A stretch of DNA of 64,000 bases from Nocardioides sp. AX2bis (lineage in GTDB: Bacteria; Actinomycetota; Actinomycetes; Propionibacteriales; Nocardioidaceae). The position numbers and the translations under genes were made by a program. A model generated the notes under the pieces. The model searched no databases and was not told the DNA's origin. It worked only from the letters and a program-made list of their open reading frames with translations. The stretch is taken from NCBI RefSeq assembly GCF_902506435.1, contig NZ_LR733215.1, forward strand, positions 1,504,544-1,568,543. Reading direction: 5' to 3'. Of this stretch, positions 18,994 through 27,800 are shown piece after piece (position 1 is the first letter of the stretch; every line of letters starts with the position of its first letter).

Positions 18994-19041
18994 GGGGGCA
19001 GGTCAGGGGTACGGCCGCGCCCGTACCCCTGACCTGCCCCC
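18994..19041. other. 21-bp perfect inverted repeat (hairpin) upstream of dnaJ
   Basis: Positions 18994-19014 are perfectly complementary to 19021-19041, leaving a 6-nt loop at 19015-19020. The hairpin ends 33 bp before the dnaJ start. It has no T-run. It is not the CIRCE element (TTAGCACTC-N9-GAGTGCTAA) that HrcA binds. It may be a terminator for the lost upstream gene, a structured 5' leader of dnaJ, or a junction scar. Confidence 0.85.
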
Positions 19042-19074
19042 AGCCCCCACGGACCGAAGGACGATGATCCCAGC

Positions 19075-20268
19075 GTGAGCCAGGACCTCTACGCGATGCT
19101 CGGCGTCGAGCGCGACGCCGACAGCGACACCCTCAAGAAGGCCTACCGCCGCCTCGCCCGCCAGCTCCACCCGGACGTGAACCCCGACCCGGCGACGCAG
19201 GAGCGGTTCAAGGAGGTCTCGGCGGCCTACGAGGTGCTCTCGGACCCCCAGAAGCGGGCGGCCTACGACCGCGGCGGCGACCCCTTCGGCGGCGCCGGTG
19301 CCGGCGGCTTCGGCCAGGGCGCCGGGTTCTCCTTCACCGACATCATGGACGCCTTCTTCGGCGGCCAGGGTGGCGGCGGCGGTGGGGGCCGGGGACCCCG
19401 CCCCCGCAGCCGACGCGGCCAGGACGCCCTGATCCGGCTCGAGATCAGCCTCGCCGAGGCCGCCTTCGGCGTCACCCGGGACCTCAAGGTCGACACCGCG
19501 GTGCTGTGCACGACCTGCGACGGCGCCGGTGCCGCGCCGGGCACGCAGCCGGTGGCCTGCGAGACCTGCCGCGGGGCCGGCGAGGTGGCCCAGGTGCAGC
19601 GGTCCTTCCTCGGCGAGGTGCGCACGCTGCGGCCCTGCCCGGCCTGCCGCGGCTTCGGCTCGATCATCCCCGAGCCCTGCCGGACCTGCGCCGGCGACGG
19701 CCGGGTCCGCTCGCGTCGCTCGCTGACGGTCAAGATCCCGCCGGGGGTCGACACCGGCACCCGCGTCCAGCTGACCGAGCAGGGCGAGATCGGGCCGGGC
19801 GGCGGCCCGGCCGGCGACCTCTACGTCGAGATCAACGTCGGCGCGCACCCGGTCTTCACCCGCCACGGCGACGACCTGCACTGCGTGGTGACCGTGCCGA
19901 TGGCGGCGGCCGCGCTGGGCACCACCCTCACCCTGCCCACCCTCGAGGCGGACGTCGTCGACCGTCCCGAGGAGGAGGGCCCGCTGGTCGACCCCGAGCT
20001 GTCCACCTCGCACGACCTGGAGATCAAGCCGGGCACCCAGTCGGGTGTCGAGCAGGTCCTGCGTGGTCGTGGCGTGCCCGGCCTGCGGGGCGGGCGCGGC
20101 GACCTGGTGGTCAGCATCAGCGTCGAGACCCCGACCCGGCTGGACGCCCGGCAGACCGAGCTGCTCGAGGAGCTGGCCGCGATCCGCGGCGAGCAGCGCC
20201 CCGACGGCCAGGTCAAGCCCCGTCAGTCGTCGGTCTTCGGGCGGCTGCGCGACGCCTTCAACCACTAG
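19075..20268 (+). CDS. dnaJ: Chaperone protein DnaJ
   Basis: This 397-residue type I DnaJ (Hsp40) stimulates DnaK ATPase and delivers unfolded clients. It shows a J domain (about residues 4-68) with HPD at 32-34, a Gly/Phe-rich linker (about 75-120), four CxxCxGxG-type zinc motifs ([32 protein letters not shown]) and two C-terminal substrate-binding domains. In most actinobacteria this DnaJ copy follows hrcA, but here the upstream position holds an FN3 remnant and a hairpin. The GTG start lacks a well-spaced ribosome binding site; GATGAT is 6 nt upstream, which would fit a leaderless message. rsmE follows 11 bp downstream. Confidence 0.95.
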   Translation: MSQDLYAMLGVERDADSDTLKKAYRRLARQLHPDVNPDPATQERFKEVSAAYEVLSDPQKRAAYDRGGDPFGGAGAGGFGQGAGFSFTDIMDAFFGGQGGGGGGGRGPRPRSRRGQDALIRLEISLAEAAFGVTRDLKVDTAVLCTTCDGAGAAPGTQPVACETCRGAGEVAQVQRSFLGEVRTLRPCPACRGFGSIIPEPCRTCAGDGRVRSRRSLTVKIPPGVDTGTRVQLTEQGEIGPGGGPAGDLYVEINVGAHPVFTRHGDDLHCVVTVPMAAAALGTTLTLPTLEADVVDRPEEEGPLVDPELSTSHDLEIKPGTQSGVEQVLRGRGVPGLRGGRGDLVVSISVETPTRLDARQTELLEELAAIRGEQRPDGQVKPRQSSVFGRLRDAFNH

Positions 20269-20279
20269 GGCACGGCGCG

Positions 20280-21047
20280 GTGAGCCTCCCGGTGCACCTC
20301 GTGCCCACCTTGGCCGGCTCCGGGGTGGGCGGCACGGTCGTCGTCGAGGGCGACGAGGCCCACCACGCGGTCGCCGTACGACGGCTCCGCGTCGGTGAGC
20401 AGGTCGTCCTGACCGACGGCGTCGGGGCCCGGGTGGTGGCCGAGGTGGCGGAGACCGGCAAGCGGAGGTTCGCCGCCACCGTCGTCGAGCGCGAGGACCT
20501 GGCGCGCCCCGACCCGGAGCTGGTCGTGGTGCAGGCGCTGCCGAAGGGGGACCGGGGCGAGCTGGCCGTCGAGGTGCTCACCGAGGTCGGCGTGGCGCGG
20601 GTCGTGCCCTGGGCCGCGGAGCGCAGCGTCGCCGTCTGGCGCGGCGAGCGGGCCACGAAGTCGCTGGCCCGCTGGCGCGCGACGGCCCGGGAGGCCGCCA
20701 AGCAGGCCCGGCGCCCCTGGCACCCCGAGGTCGACGAGCTGGCCCGCACCGAGCAGGTCGTCGCCCTGGCCGCCGCCGCGGACCTCGCCGTGGTGCTGCA
20801 CGAGGACGCCACCGAGGCGCTCGCCGACCTCGACGTCCCGACGACGGGGACGGTGGTCGTCGTGGTGGGCCCCGAGGGCGGCCTCACCGACGCCGAGGTC
20901 GCCGCCCTGGTGGCGGTCGGGGCGGTCTCGGTACGCCTGGGCGCCGAGGTGCTGCGTACCTCGACCGCCGGCGTCGTCGCCTGCGCGGCCCTGCTGGCCC
21001 GCACCCCCCGCTGGCGCCGAGATGACGCTCGCGGACAGCCGAGATGA
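20280..21047 (+). CDS. rsmE: 16S rRNA m3U1498 methyltransferase RsmE
   Basis: This 255-residue SPOUT-family enzyme methylates N3 of U1498 in 16S rRNA with S-adenosylmethionine. It shows the N-terminal PUA-like region (EGDEAHHAVAVRRLRVGEQV) and the C-terminal knot motifs (VVVVVGPEGGLTDAEV and RLGAEVLRTSTAGV). The gene follows dnaJ by 11 bp, a conserved pairing. The C-terminus is odd: the last ten or so residues (RRDDARGQPR) and the stop codon are encoded by the first one and a half units of the 22-bp repeat array at 21018-21083. The normal terminus was probably about ten residues shorter. Confidence 0.93.
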   Translation: MSLPVHLVPTLAGSGVGGTVVVEGDEAHHAVAVRRLRVGEQVVLTDGVGARVVAEVAETGKRRFAATVVEREDLARPDPELVVVQALPKGDRGELAVEVLTEVGVARVVPWAAERSVAVWRGERATKSLARWRATAREAAKQARRPWHPEVDELARTEQVVALAAAADLAVVLHEDATEALADLDVPTTGTVVVVVGPEGGLTDAEVAALVAVGAVSVRLGAEVLRTSTAGVVACAALLARTPRWRRDDARGQPR

Positions 21048-21083
21048 CGCTCGCGGCGCCTCGAGATGACGTTTCCGGCGCCC
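21018..21083 (+). repeat. 22-bp tandem repeat, three units (family A), overlapping rsmE stop
   Basis: Units lie at 21018-21039, 21040-21061 and 21062-21083. The TGA of the second unit serves as the rsmE stop codon. The array fills the whole gap between convergent rsmE and the GerMN lipoprotein gene. Confidence 0.88.
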
Positions 21084-21087
21084 CGGC

Positions 21088-22074
21088 TCACTCCACCCGG
21101 ATGGTCTTGGTGTCCTCGGTCGGCCCGGCACCCTCGCCGCCGGAGGGGTCGGAGGTCATCGCCACGAACGTGTACGTCCCCGGGTCGAGGTCGGACACGT
21201 CGACCTCGGCCGACCACGGGTAGAGGCGGTCCAGGTAGCCGTCGGCGGTGGCGAACCCGTCCTGGACGACCTCGCCGCCGCTGCGCACCTCCCACGGCAC
21301 GGTGCCCTCGAAGGAGCTGGCCACGCCGGTGGCGGTGAAGCTGTCCTTCACCACGGTGGCCTCCTCGGGCATCGTGACGTTGACCAGGCCCAGGGTCTGC
21401 AGCTGCGGCGCCGCCTTGACCCCGTTGGCGGTGGGCACGCCGAACAACGTGGTGGCCTCCCCGCCGTCCTCGGTGAACGCACGCAGCGGCTGGCGCTCCT
21501 GGGCGACGCCCTGGAGCGTGTAGACGACCTGCTGCACGGCCAGCGCCGCCTGCGCGGCGGTCATCCCGTCGGGGCGCTCGGTCCACGACGCGTCCTCGAG
21601 CACGACCTCGAAGCCGTCCTCGCCCTGACGGACGTCGGTGAACGACCCGGTCGGCAGGAGGCTGTCGTAGTCCGGGTCCAGGGTGCTGCCGCCCGTGAGC
21701 ATCTCCCCGGCGGCGACGAGCGGGTCGGAGGCCTCGACGGAGCGGAACTCGCGGAACAACCGCTGTCCCTGCGGGGTGTCCCCGACGACGTAGACCGGGA
21801 CGGTCGTGGTCGACGTCGGCTCCTCGGTCTCCTCCGTCGGCTCGTCCGTCGGCGTGGCGGACGCCTCCTCGGAGGGCTCCGCGTCGTCGGAGGGCGTCGC
21901 CGACGCCTCGTCGGACGAGGTGGACCCGGGGTCCTCCGCGTTCTCGGCGGCGTCGTCCCCGCACCCGGCGAGCGCGGCGAGGGACAGTCCGCCGGCGAGC
22001 CCGAGAGCGACCGCGCGGTGGCGACGGTGACGGCGGTGGGGGGCAGCAGAGAGGGACCACATGAGTCCCATCAT
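21088..22074 (-). CDS. GerMN and Gmad2 domain lipoprotein
   Basis: This 328-residue exported lipoprotein has a basic N-terminus, a hydrophobic signal segment ending in the lipobox LAGC (about residue 38), a long Asp/Glu/Ser/Thr-rich linker (about 40-92), a GerMN-type domain (VYVVGDTPQGQRLFREF onwards) and a C-terminal Gmad2 immunoglobulin-like domain (LVNVTMPEEATVVKDSFTAT to the end). These domains are named from spore-germination proteins but are common in non-sporulating actinobacteria as cell-surface lipoproteins. The function here is unknown. Several closely spaced ATGs exist; the first follows a GGGAGGGG stretch. It is convergent with rsmE. Confidence 0.83.
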   Translation of the reverse strand: MMGLMWSLSAAPHRRHRRHRAVALGLAGGLSLAALAGCGDDAAENAEDPGSTSSDEASATPSDDAEPSEEASATPTDEPTEETEEPTSTTTVPVYVVGDTPQGQRLFREFRSVEASDPLVAAGEMLTGGSTLDPDYDSLLPTGSFTDVRQGEDGFEVVLEDASWTERPDGMTAAQAALAVQQVVYTLQGVAQERQPLRAFTEDGGEATTLFGVPTANGVKAAPQLQTLGLVNVTMPEEATVVKDSFTATGVASSFEGTVPWEVRSGGEVVQDGFATADGYLDRLYPWSAEVDVSDLDPGTYTFVAMTSDPSGGEGAGPTEDTKTIRVE

Positions 22075-22211
22075 CCCCTCCCGTCCCAGCGGTACGGCGC
22101 CCCGCCGCCGCGTGTCGGTGGTCCGGGCCCGTGGGCGGTGGCCGGTCCGCGGCCGGTCGTGACAGCATCCGGGCGACGGGCGGCACGCGCCCGGCGAGGA
22201 GGGGGAGCCCC

Positions 22212-22553
22212 GTGGACGACTGCTTGTTCTGCTCGATCGTGGCCGGGGACGTGCCGGCGGAGGTCGTGCACGTGACCGAGCGCACCGTCGCCTTCCGCGA
22301 CATCAACCCCCAGGCGCCGACCCACGTCCTGGTCGTGCCGCGCGAGCACCACCGCGACGCCGCCGCCCTCGCCGCCGCCGACCCGCAGGCCAGCGCCGAG
22401 CTGGTCTCCACCGCCGCGGCGGTCGCCGCGGCCGAGGGGCACGGGGAGGCGTACCGGATGGTCTTCAACACCGGCGCCGGCGCCGGTCAGACGGTCTTCC
22501 ACGCCCACCTGCACGTCGTCGCCGGCCGCGACCTGGGCTGGCCGCCGGGCTGA
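22212..22553 (+). CDS. HIT family protein (Hint-type nucleotide hydrolase)
   Basis: This 113-residue protein has the N-terminal CLFCSIVAG motif of the Hint branch and the histidine triad HAHLHVV (His97, His99, His101). Hint proteins hydrolyse AMP or GMP from phosphoramidates. It lies between rsmE and phoH, where HIT genes are often found in this group, supporting a housekeeping role. The GTG start at 22212 opens directly into the conserved region. Downstream are three inverted 22-bp repeat units. The intervening GerMN gene is on the opposite strand, so it is not in one operon with rsmE. Confidence 0.92.
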   Translation: MDDCLFCSIVAGDVPAEVVHVTERTVAFRDINPQAPTHVLVVPREHHRDAAALAAADPQASAELVSTAAAVAAAEGHGEAYRMVFNTGAGAGQTVFHAHLHVVAGRDLGWPPG

Positions 22554-22564
22554 ACGGCCGTCGC

Positions 22565-22630
22565 GCGCGCCGGAATCGTCACCTCGAGGCGCCGCGAGCG
22601 TCATCTCGGCTGTCCGCGAGCGTCATCTCG
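22565..22630 (-). repeat. 22-bp tandem repeat, three units in reverse orientation (family A)
   Basis: Units lie at 22565-22586, 22587-22608 and 22609-22630, reading CGAGATGACG on the minus strand. The array fills the gap between the convergent HIT gene and the small membrane protein gene, ending 2 bp before the latter's stop codon. Confidence 0.87.
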
Positions 22631-22632
22631 GC

Positions 22633-22929
22633 TCAGCCGGGCAGGACCGCCTGGACGAGCCGCACGACGTACATCAGCACCGGGAACGCGAAGACCACCA
22701 GCAGCACCCAGGCGGTGACGCGGTGCTTGGTCTTGGTGGCGTCGAGCCGCCCGGCGAAGTCGAGCAGCGCGCCGTCGGGGACGTGGTTGGTCAGGCCCAT
22801 CCGCTGCGCGTCGTAGGGCAGGTGCTGGCCGGCGAACCACGCCGGCGGGCTGTCGTCGTCGTGGTCGAAGTCGGTGTCGAACGGGTCGCGGGGGAGCTCG
22901 TCGTCAGCGCGTCCGCTGCTGCCCGTCAT
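22633..22929 (-). CDS. Small single-pass membrane protein, unknown function
   Basis: This 98-residue protein has an acidic, disordered N-terminal half (DDELPRDPFDTDFDHDDDS), a middle basic segment (DATKTKHR) and one C-terminal transmembrane helix of about 20 residues (VTAWVLLVVFAFPVLMYVVR), followed by a very short tail. The expected topology is tail-anchored with the acidic domain in the cytoplasm. I do not recognise a family. The ATG at 22929 has TACGGT 6 nt upstream, consistent with a leaderless transcript. It is divergent from phoH. Confidence 0.75.
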   Translation of the reverse strand: MTGSSGRADDELPRDPFDTDFDHDDDSPPAWFAGQHLPYDAQRMGLTNHVPDGALLDFAGRLDATKTKHRVTAWVLLVVFAFPVLMYVVRLVQAVLPG

Positions 22930-23069
22930 GCGCCCACCGTACGACCACCCGTGGCGGGGGCGCGGCGACGCGCGCCCGGCGTACGATTGCCGTGCAGCAC
23001 GGAGCCTGATCCAGGACCCGGACCGCACCCCTCCCTCCCGCACAGGAAAGGTCGCCCACCCGGGCCTCC

Positions 23070-24110
<1,041 letters not shown>

Positions 24111-24123
24111 GCGGGTGGGGACG

Positions 24124-24609
24124 ATGAGCATCGAGATCCTCGACGAGTCCGGCCACGGCATCGACGCCGCGCACCTGGCCCGGCTGTGCCGGTTCGTGAT
24201 GGACCGGATGCGGGTGCACCCGCAGGCCGAGCTGTGCCTGAAGGCGGTCGACCGCGACACCATCGCCGAGCTGAACGAGCGGTGGATGGAGAAGGTCGGA
24301 CCGACCGACGTGCTGGCCTTCCCGATGGACGAGCTGCGCCCCGGCATGGTCGACGAGGACCCCGAGGAGGGCGTCCTGGGCGACCTCGTGCTGTGCCCGG
24401 AGATCGCGGCGGCGCAGGGCGAGGAGGCCGGCCACGGCACGCTGGCCGAGATCGAGCTGCTCACCACCCACGGGATCCTGCACCTGCTCGGCTACGACCA
24501 CGCCGAGCCCGACGAGCACCGCGAGATGTTCGGGCTGCAGGACGAGATCCTCGCCGCCTGGCGCGCCCGCCCCACGGAGCCGGACCAGCCCGCCCAGGAC
24601 GGCGCGTGA
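24124..24609 (+). CDS. ybeY: Endoribonuclease YbeY (rRNA maturation factor)
   Basis: This 161-residue zinc metalloprotein needed for 16S rRNA 3'-end processing and ribosome quality control carries the motif [11 protein letters not shown], whose three histidines bind zinc. The length matches the family. I chose the ATG at 24124, preceded by GGGTGGGGACG; a GTG at 24115 would add three residues. It sits between phoH and the CorC-type gene, overlapping the latter by 4 bp, in the usual phoH-ybeY-corC-era order. Confidence 0.94.
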   Translation: MSIEILDESGHGIDAAHLARLCRFVMDRMRVHPQAELCLKAVDRDTIAELNERWMEKVGPTDVLAFPMDELRPGMVDEDPEEGVLGDLVLCPEIAAAQGEEAGHGTLAEIELLTTHGILHLLGYDHAEPDEHREMFGLQDEILAAWRARPTEPDQPAQDGA

Positions 24610-25931
24610 CCGCCGACGTCCTGCCGTTCGTGGCGGCGGCCGTCCTGGTGGTGGCGGCCGGCGTGCTGAGCGCCGTCGACGCCGCGCTGGCGCAGTTCTC
24701 CCGCGCCCGCGCCCAGGAGCTGGTGGCCGAGGGCCGTACGGGCGCCAAGCGGCTGCTCGCCCTGCTCGACGACCCGCCCCGCTACCTCAACACCGCGCTG
24801 CTGCTGCGTCTGGCTGCCGAGATCACCGCGATCGTGCTGGTGACCCTCGAGCTGAGCCAGGCGCTGGACCGCAGCTGGGGCCTGACCGTCGTGGTGGCCA
24901 CGCTGCTGATGCTGGTGGTCTCGTTCGTCGTGATCGGCGCCGCCCCGCGCACCCTGGGTCGGCAGCACTCCGAGAGCGTCGCCGTGTGGTGCGCGGCCCC
25001 GCTGGCCGCGGCGACCCGCGTGCTGGGCCCGCTGCCGCGCCTGCTGATCCTGGTCGGCAACGCGATCACCCCGGGCAAGGGGTTCCGCGAGGGCCCGTTC
25101 GCCTCCGAGACCGAGCTGCGCGAGATGGTCGACATGGCCGAGGCGTCCTCGCTGATCGAGTCCGAGGAGCGACGGATGATCCACTCCGTCTTCGAGCTCG
25201 GCGACACCACCGCCCGCGAGGTGATGGTCCCGCGCAACGACGTGGTCTACGTCGAGCGCCACAAGAACCTGCGCCAGACCCTGTCGCTGTTCCTGCGCAG
25301 CGGCTACTCCCGGGTGCCCGTGGTCGGGGAGAACCTCGACGAGGTGGTCGGCTTCGCCTACCTCAAGGACATCGTCCGCCGCGACTTCGAGGCGCCCGAC
25401 GCCGAGTTCACCGAGCGGATCGAGGCCCTGATGCGGCCGGTGCACTGGGTGCCGGAGTCCAAGCCCGTCGACGACCTGCTGCGCGAGATGCAGGCCGACC
25501 GCACCCACGTCGCGATCGTGGTCGACGAGTACGGCGGCACCGCCGGGCTGATCACCATCGAGGACGTGCTGGAGGAGATCGTCGGCGAGATCACCGACGA
25601 GTACGACGAGGAGCAGCTCGACCTCGAGGTGCTCGAGGAGGGCCGGGAGGTCCGGGTGTCCTCGCGCTGGCCGGTCGACGACCTCGAGGAGGTCTTCGGC
25701 TTCGACGTCGAGGAGGAGGACGTCGACAGCGTCGGCGGCCTGATGGCCAAGCACCTCGGCCGCGTGCCGATCCCCGGCTCCCACGTCGAGGCGCACGGCC
25801 TGCGCTTCGACGCCGAGGACGCCACCGGCCGCCGCAACAAGGTCAGCACCGTACGCATCCGGCTCCTCGCCCCCGCGAGCACGACCGAGCCGGCCGGCAC
25901 CGACGAGACGATGGCGAGCACCCGTGACTGA
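24606..25931 (+). CDS. Hemolysin/CorC family protein (DUF21-CBS)
   Basis: This 441-residue membrane protein has a DUF21/CNNM-type region with about four hydrophobic segments (about 1-145), an acidic helix region ([20 protein letters not shown]), paired CBS domains (about 200-330, including [11 protein letters not shown] and [19 protein letters not shown]) and a C-terminal CorC/HlyC transporter-associated domain (about 350-430). Members act in Mg/Co homeostasis or membrane protection. The GTG start overlaps the ybeY stop (GTGA). The 3' end overlaps the deaminase-like gene by 8 bp. The long acidic runs are normal for the linker region. Confidence 0.92.
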   Translation: MTADVLPFVAAAVLVVAAGVLSAVDAALAQFSRARAQELVAEGRTGAKRLLALLDDPPRYLNTALLLRLAAEITAIVLVTLELSQALDRSWGLTVVVATLLMLVVSFVVIGAAPRTLGRQHSESVAVWCAAPLAAATRVLGPLPRLLILVGNAITPGKGFREGPFASETELREMVDMAEASSLIESEERRMIHSVFELGDTTAREVMVPRNDVVYVERHKNLRQTLSLFLRSGYSRVPVVGENLDEVVGFAYLKDIVRRDFEAPDAEFTERIEALMRPVHWVPESKPVDDLLREMQADRTHVAIVVDEYGGTAGLITIEDVLEEIVGEITDEYDEEQLDLEVLEEGREVRVSSRWPVDDLEEVFGFDVEEEDVDSVGGLMAKHLGRVPIPGSHVEAHGLRFDAEDATGRRNKVSTVRIRLLAPASTTEPAGTDETMASTRD

Positions 25932-26313
25932 CCAGGACCCCTCGACCGACCTCACCGACCTGGCGCCCGCGCCGGACCCGCTGTCCGCCGAGGACGCCAA
26001 GCTGGTCACGCTCGCGCGCGCCACCAGGGCCCGTACGGGTGCCGCGGAGGGTGCTGCCGTGCGCGACTCCGACGGGCGGACCTACGCCGCGGCGACGGTC
26101 GACCTGCCGTCCCTGCAGGTCTCGGCCCTCGGGGTCTGCGTCGCGATGGCCGTCGCCTCCGGCTCCGCGGGCCTCGAGGCCGCGGTCGTGCTCGGCGCGG
26201 CCGGCGGCGTCGCGGTGGCCGACCTCGCCGTCGTCCGGGACTTCGGCGGGACCGGCGTGCCCGTCCACGCGGGTGACGCACGGGGCACGCTGGGCGGCAC
26301 CGCCACCAGCTGA
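25924..26313 (+). CDS. Cytidine deaminase-like protein lacking the zinc site
   Basis: This 129-residue protein shows the general beta-alpha plan of short cytidine deaminases (AAVRDSDGRTYAAATVDLPS, then a long helix and AAVVLGAAGG). The essential CAE/HAE zinc-ligand and catalytic glutamate segment is replaced by GVCVAMAV, and the second PCxxC pair is absent. It is therefore probably not a deaminase. Its position between the CorC gene and era is where cdd often sits in bacteria, so it is likely a degenerate descendant kept for a structural or regulatory role. The start overlaps the corC-like gene by 8 bp. The assignment to the fold is by pattern only. Confidence 0.65.
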   Translation: MTDQDPSTDLTDLAPAPDPLSAEDAKLVTLARATRARTGAAEGAAVRDSDGRTYAAATVDLPSLQVSALGVCVAMAVASGSAGLEAAVVLGAAGGVAVADLAVVRDFGGTGVPVHAGDARGTLGGTATS

Positions 26314-26391
26314 GGGGCGGGCCGGGGTGGCGCCCGCCACACTGGTTGAGTTCTGCAACCACCCCGGGTTCCCGTCGGGGCCGCGCAGGAG

Positions 26392-26397
26392 TAATTT
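26392..26397 (+). promoter_or_regulatory. Probable -10 element for a leaderless tmsA transcript
   Basis: TAATTT ends 8 nt before the GTG at 26406 in an otherwise GC-rich stretch. A purine-rich CAGGAG lies further upstream (about 14 nt from the start), which is too far for a good ribosome binding site. No clear -35 is visible. Confidence 0.45.
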
Positions 26398-26405
26398 CAC
26401 CTGAC

Positions 26406-27800
26406 GTGACAGACGTCGGTATCCGCGATCCGCAGGTCCTGCCCGGCTGGGACGCCCACCGGCGTGGCGTGGCGCGGCTGCGCGCGTCGTACGACGCGAT
26501 CCCGGCCGGCGAGCCGGTCCGGCTCGCCAAGACGACCTCGAACCTCTTCCGGGCCCGCAGCACGACGACGGCGCCCGGGCTGGACGTCTCCGGCCTGACC
26601 GGGGTGATCGGCGTCGACCCCGCCACGCGGACCGCGCAGGTCCAGGGCATGTGCACCTACGAGGACCTGGTCGCGGCGACGCTGGTGCACGGCCTGGTCC
26701 CTCTGGTGGTGCCTCAGCTCCGCACGATCACCCTCGGCGGCGCCGTCACCGGGCTCGGCATCGAGTCCACCAGCTTCCGCCACGGGCTGCCGCACGAGTC
26801 GGTGCGGGAGATGGACGTGCTCACCGGGGACGGCCAGGTCGTCACCACCCGGCCCGGCGACCCCCTCTTCGACGCCTTCCCGAACTCCTACGGGTCGCTC
26901 GGCTACGCCACCCGGCTCGAGATCGACCTCGAGGAGGTGCCGGCGTACGCCGCCCTGCGCCACGTCCGCTTCCACGACGCGGCCGCGCTGTCCGCGGCCG
27001 TCGCGACCGTCGTCGCGACCGGGGAGCACGACGGGGAGCGCGTGGACGGGCTCGACGGCGTCGTCTTCGCCCCCGACGAGCTCTACCTGACCCTGGCCCG
27101 GTGGACCGACCGCAAGCCGGTCGACGGCGAGCCGCTCTCGGACTACGCGGGCCAGCAGGTGTTCTACCGCTCGATCCAGGAGCGCACCACCGACCTGCTG
27201 ACGGTCGAGGACTACCTCTGGCGCTGGGACACCGACTGGTTCTGGTGCTCGGGCGCCTTCGGGGCGCAGCACCCGGTCCTCCGCCGGCTGTGGCCGCGGC
27301 GCTGGCGCCGCTCGGACGCCTACCACCGGCTGCTCGGCCTGGACCAGCGCTTCGGCATCGCCGACCGCCTCGACCGGAGGGCCGGGCGCCCGCAGCGCGA
27401 GCGGGTGGTCCAGGACGTCGAGGTGCCGCTGGACCGGCTGGGGGAGTTCCTGTCCTGGTTCGACGAGCACGTCGGCATGCGGCCGGTGTGGCTGTGCCCG
27501 CTGGTGGCGCGCCGCGACTGGCCCACCTACCCGCTCGCGCCCGGCGAGACCTACGTCAACGTCGGCTTCTGGGGCACCGTGCACGTCGGCCCCGACGCCC
27601 CCGACGGTCCGACCAACCGGGCGATCGAGGCCCGGGTGCACGAGCTCGGCGGCCACAAGTCCCTCTACTCCGAGGCCTACTACGACCGGGCGACCTTCGA
27701 CTCCCTCTACGACGGCGCCACCCTGGCGGCCGTCAGCACGGTCACCGACCCCGACGGTCGGCTGACCTCCCTCTTCGACAAGGCGGTGCGCAACAGATGA
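26406..27800 (+). CDS. tmsA: FAD-binding oxidoreductase, probable 10-methylene fatty acid reductase
   Basis: This 464-residue flavoprotein has an N-terminal PCMH-type FAD-binding domain (about residues 20-190: GVDPATRTAQVQGMCTYEDL, ITLGGAVTGLGIES, SYGSLGYATRLEI) and a long C-terminal domain. The gene is directly followed, with a 4-bp overlap, by a cyclopropane-synthase-like methyltransferase. That pairing is known from tmsA/tmsB (bfaA/bfaB) of tuberculostearic acid synthesis. There the methyltransferase makes a 10-methylene acyl chain from oleoyl phospholipid, and the flavoprotein reduces it to the 10-methyl group. The assignment rests on this pairing and domain type. Upstream in-frame starts would extend into non-coding sequence. 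Confidence 0.78.
   Translation: MTDVGIRDPQVLPGWDAHRRGVARLRASYDAIPAGEPVRLAKTTSNLFRARSTTTAPGLDVSGLTGVIGVDPATRTAQVQGMCTYEDLVAATLVHGLVPLVVPQLRTITLGGAVTGLGIESTSFRHGLPHESVREMDVLTGDGQVVTTRPGDPLFDAFPNSYGSLGYATRLEIDLEEVPAYAALRHVRFHDAAALSAAVATVVATGEHDGERVDGLDGVVFAPDELYLTLARWTDRKPVDGEPLSDYAGQQVFYRSIQERTTDLLTVEDYLWRWDTDWFWCSGAFGAQHPVLRRLWPRRWRRSDAYHRLLGLDQRFGIADRLDRRAGRPQRERVVQDVEVPLDRLGEFLSWFDEHVGMRPVWLCPLVARRDWPTYPLAPGETYVNVGFWGTVHVGPDAPDGPTNRAIEARVHELGGHKSLYSEAYYDRATFDSLYDGATLAAVSTVTDPDGRLTSLFDKAVRNR

Noticed and set aside
18961..19074. CIRCE operator for HrcA at dnaJ
   Set aside because: The inverted repeat here is GC-rich and 21 bp long; it does not match TTAGCACTC-N9-GAGTGCTAA.
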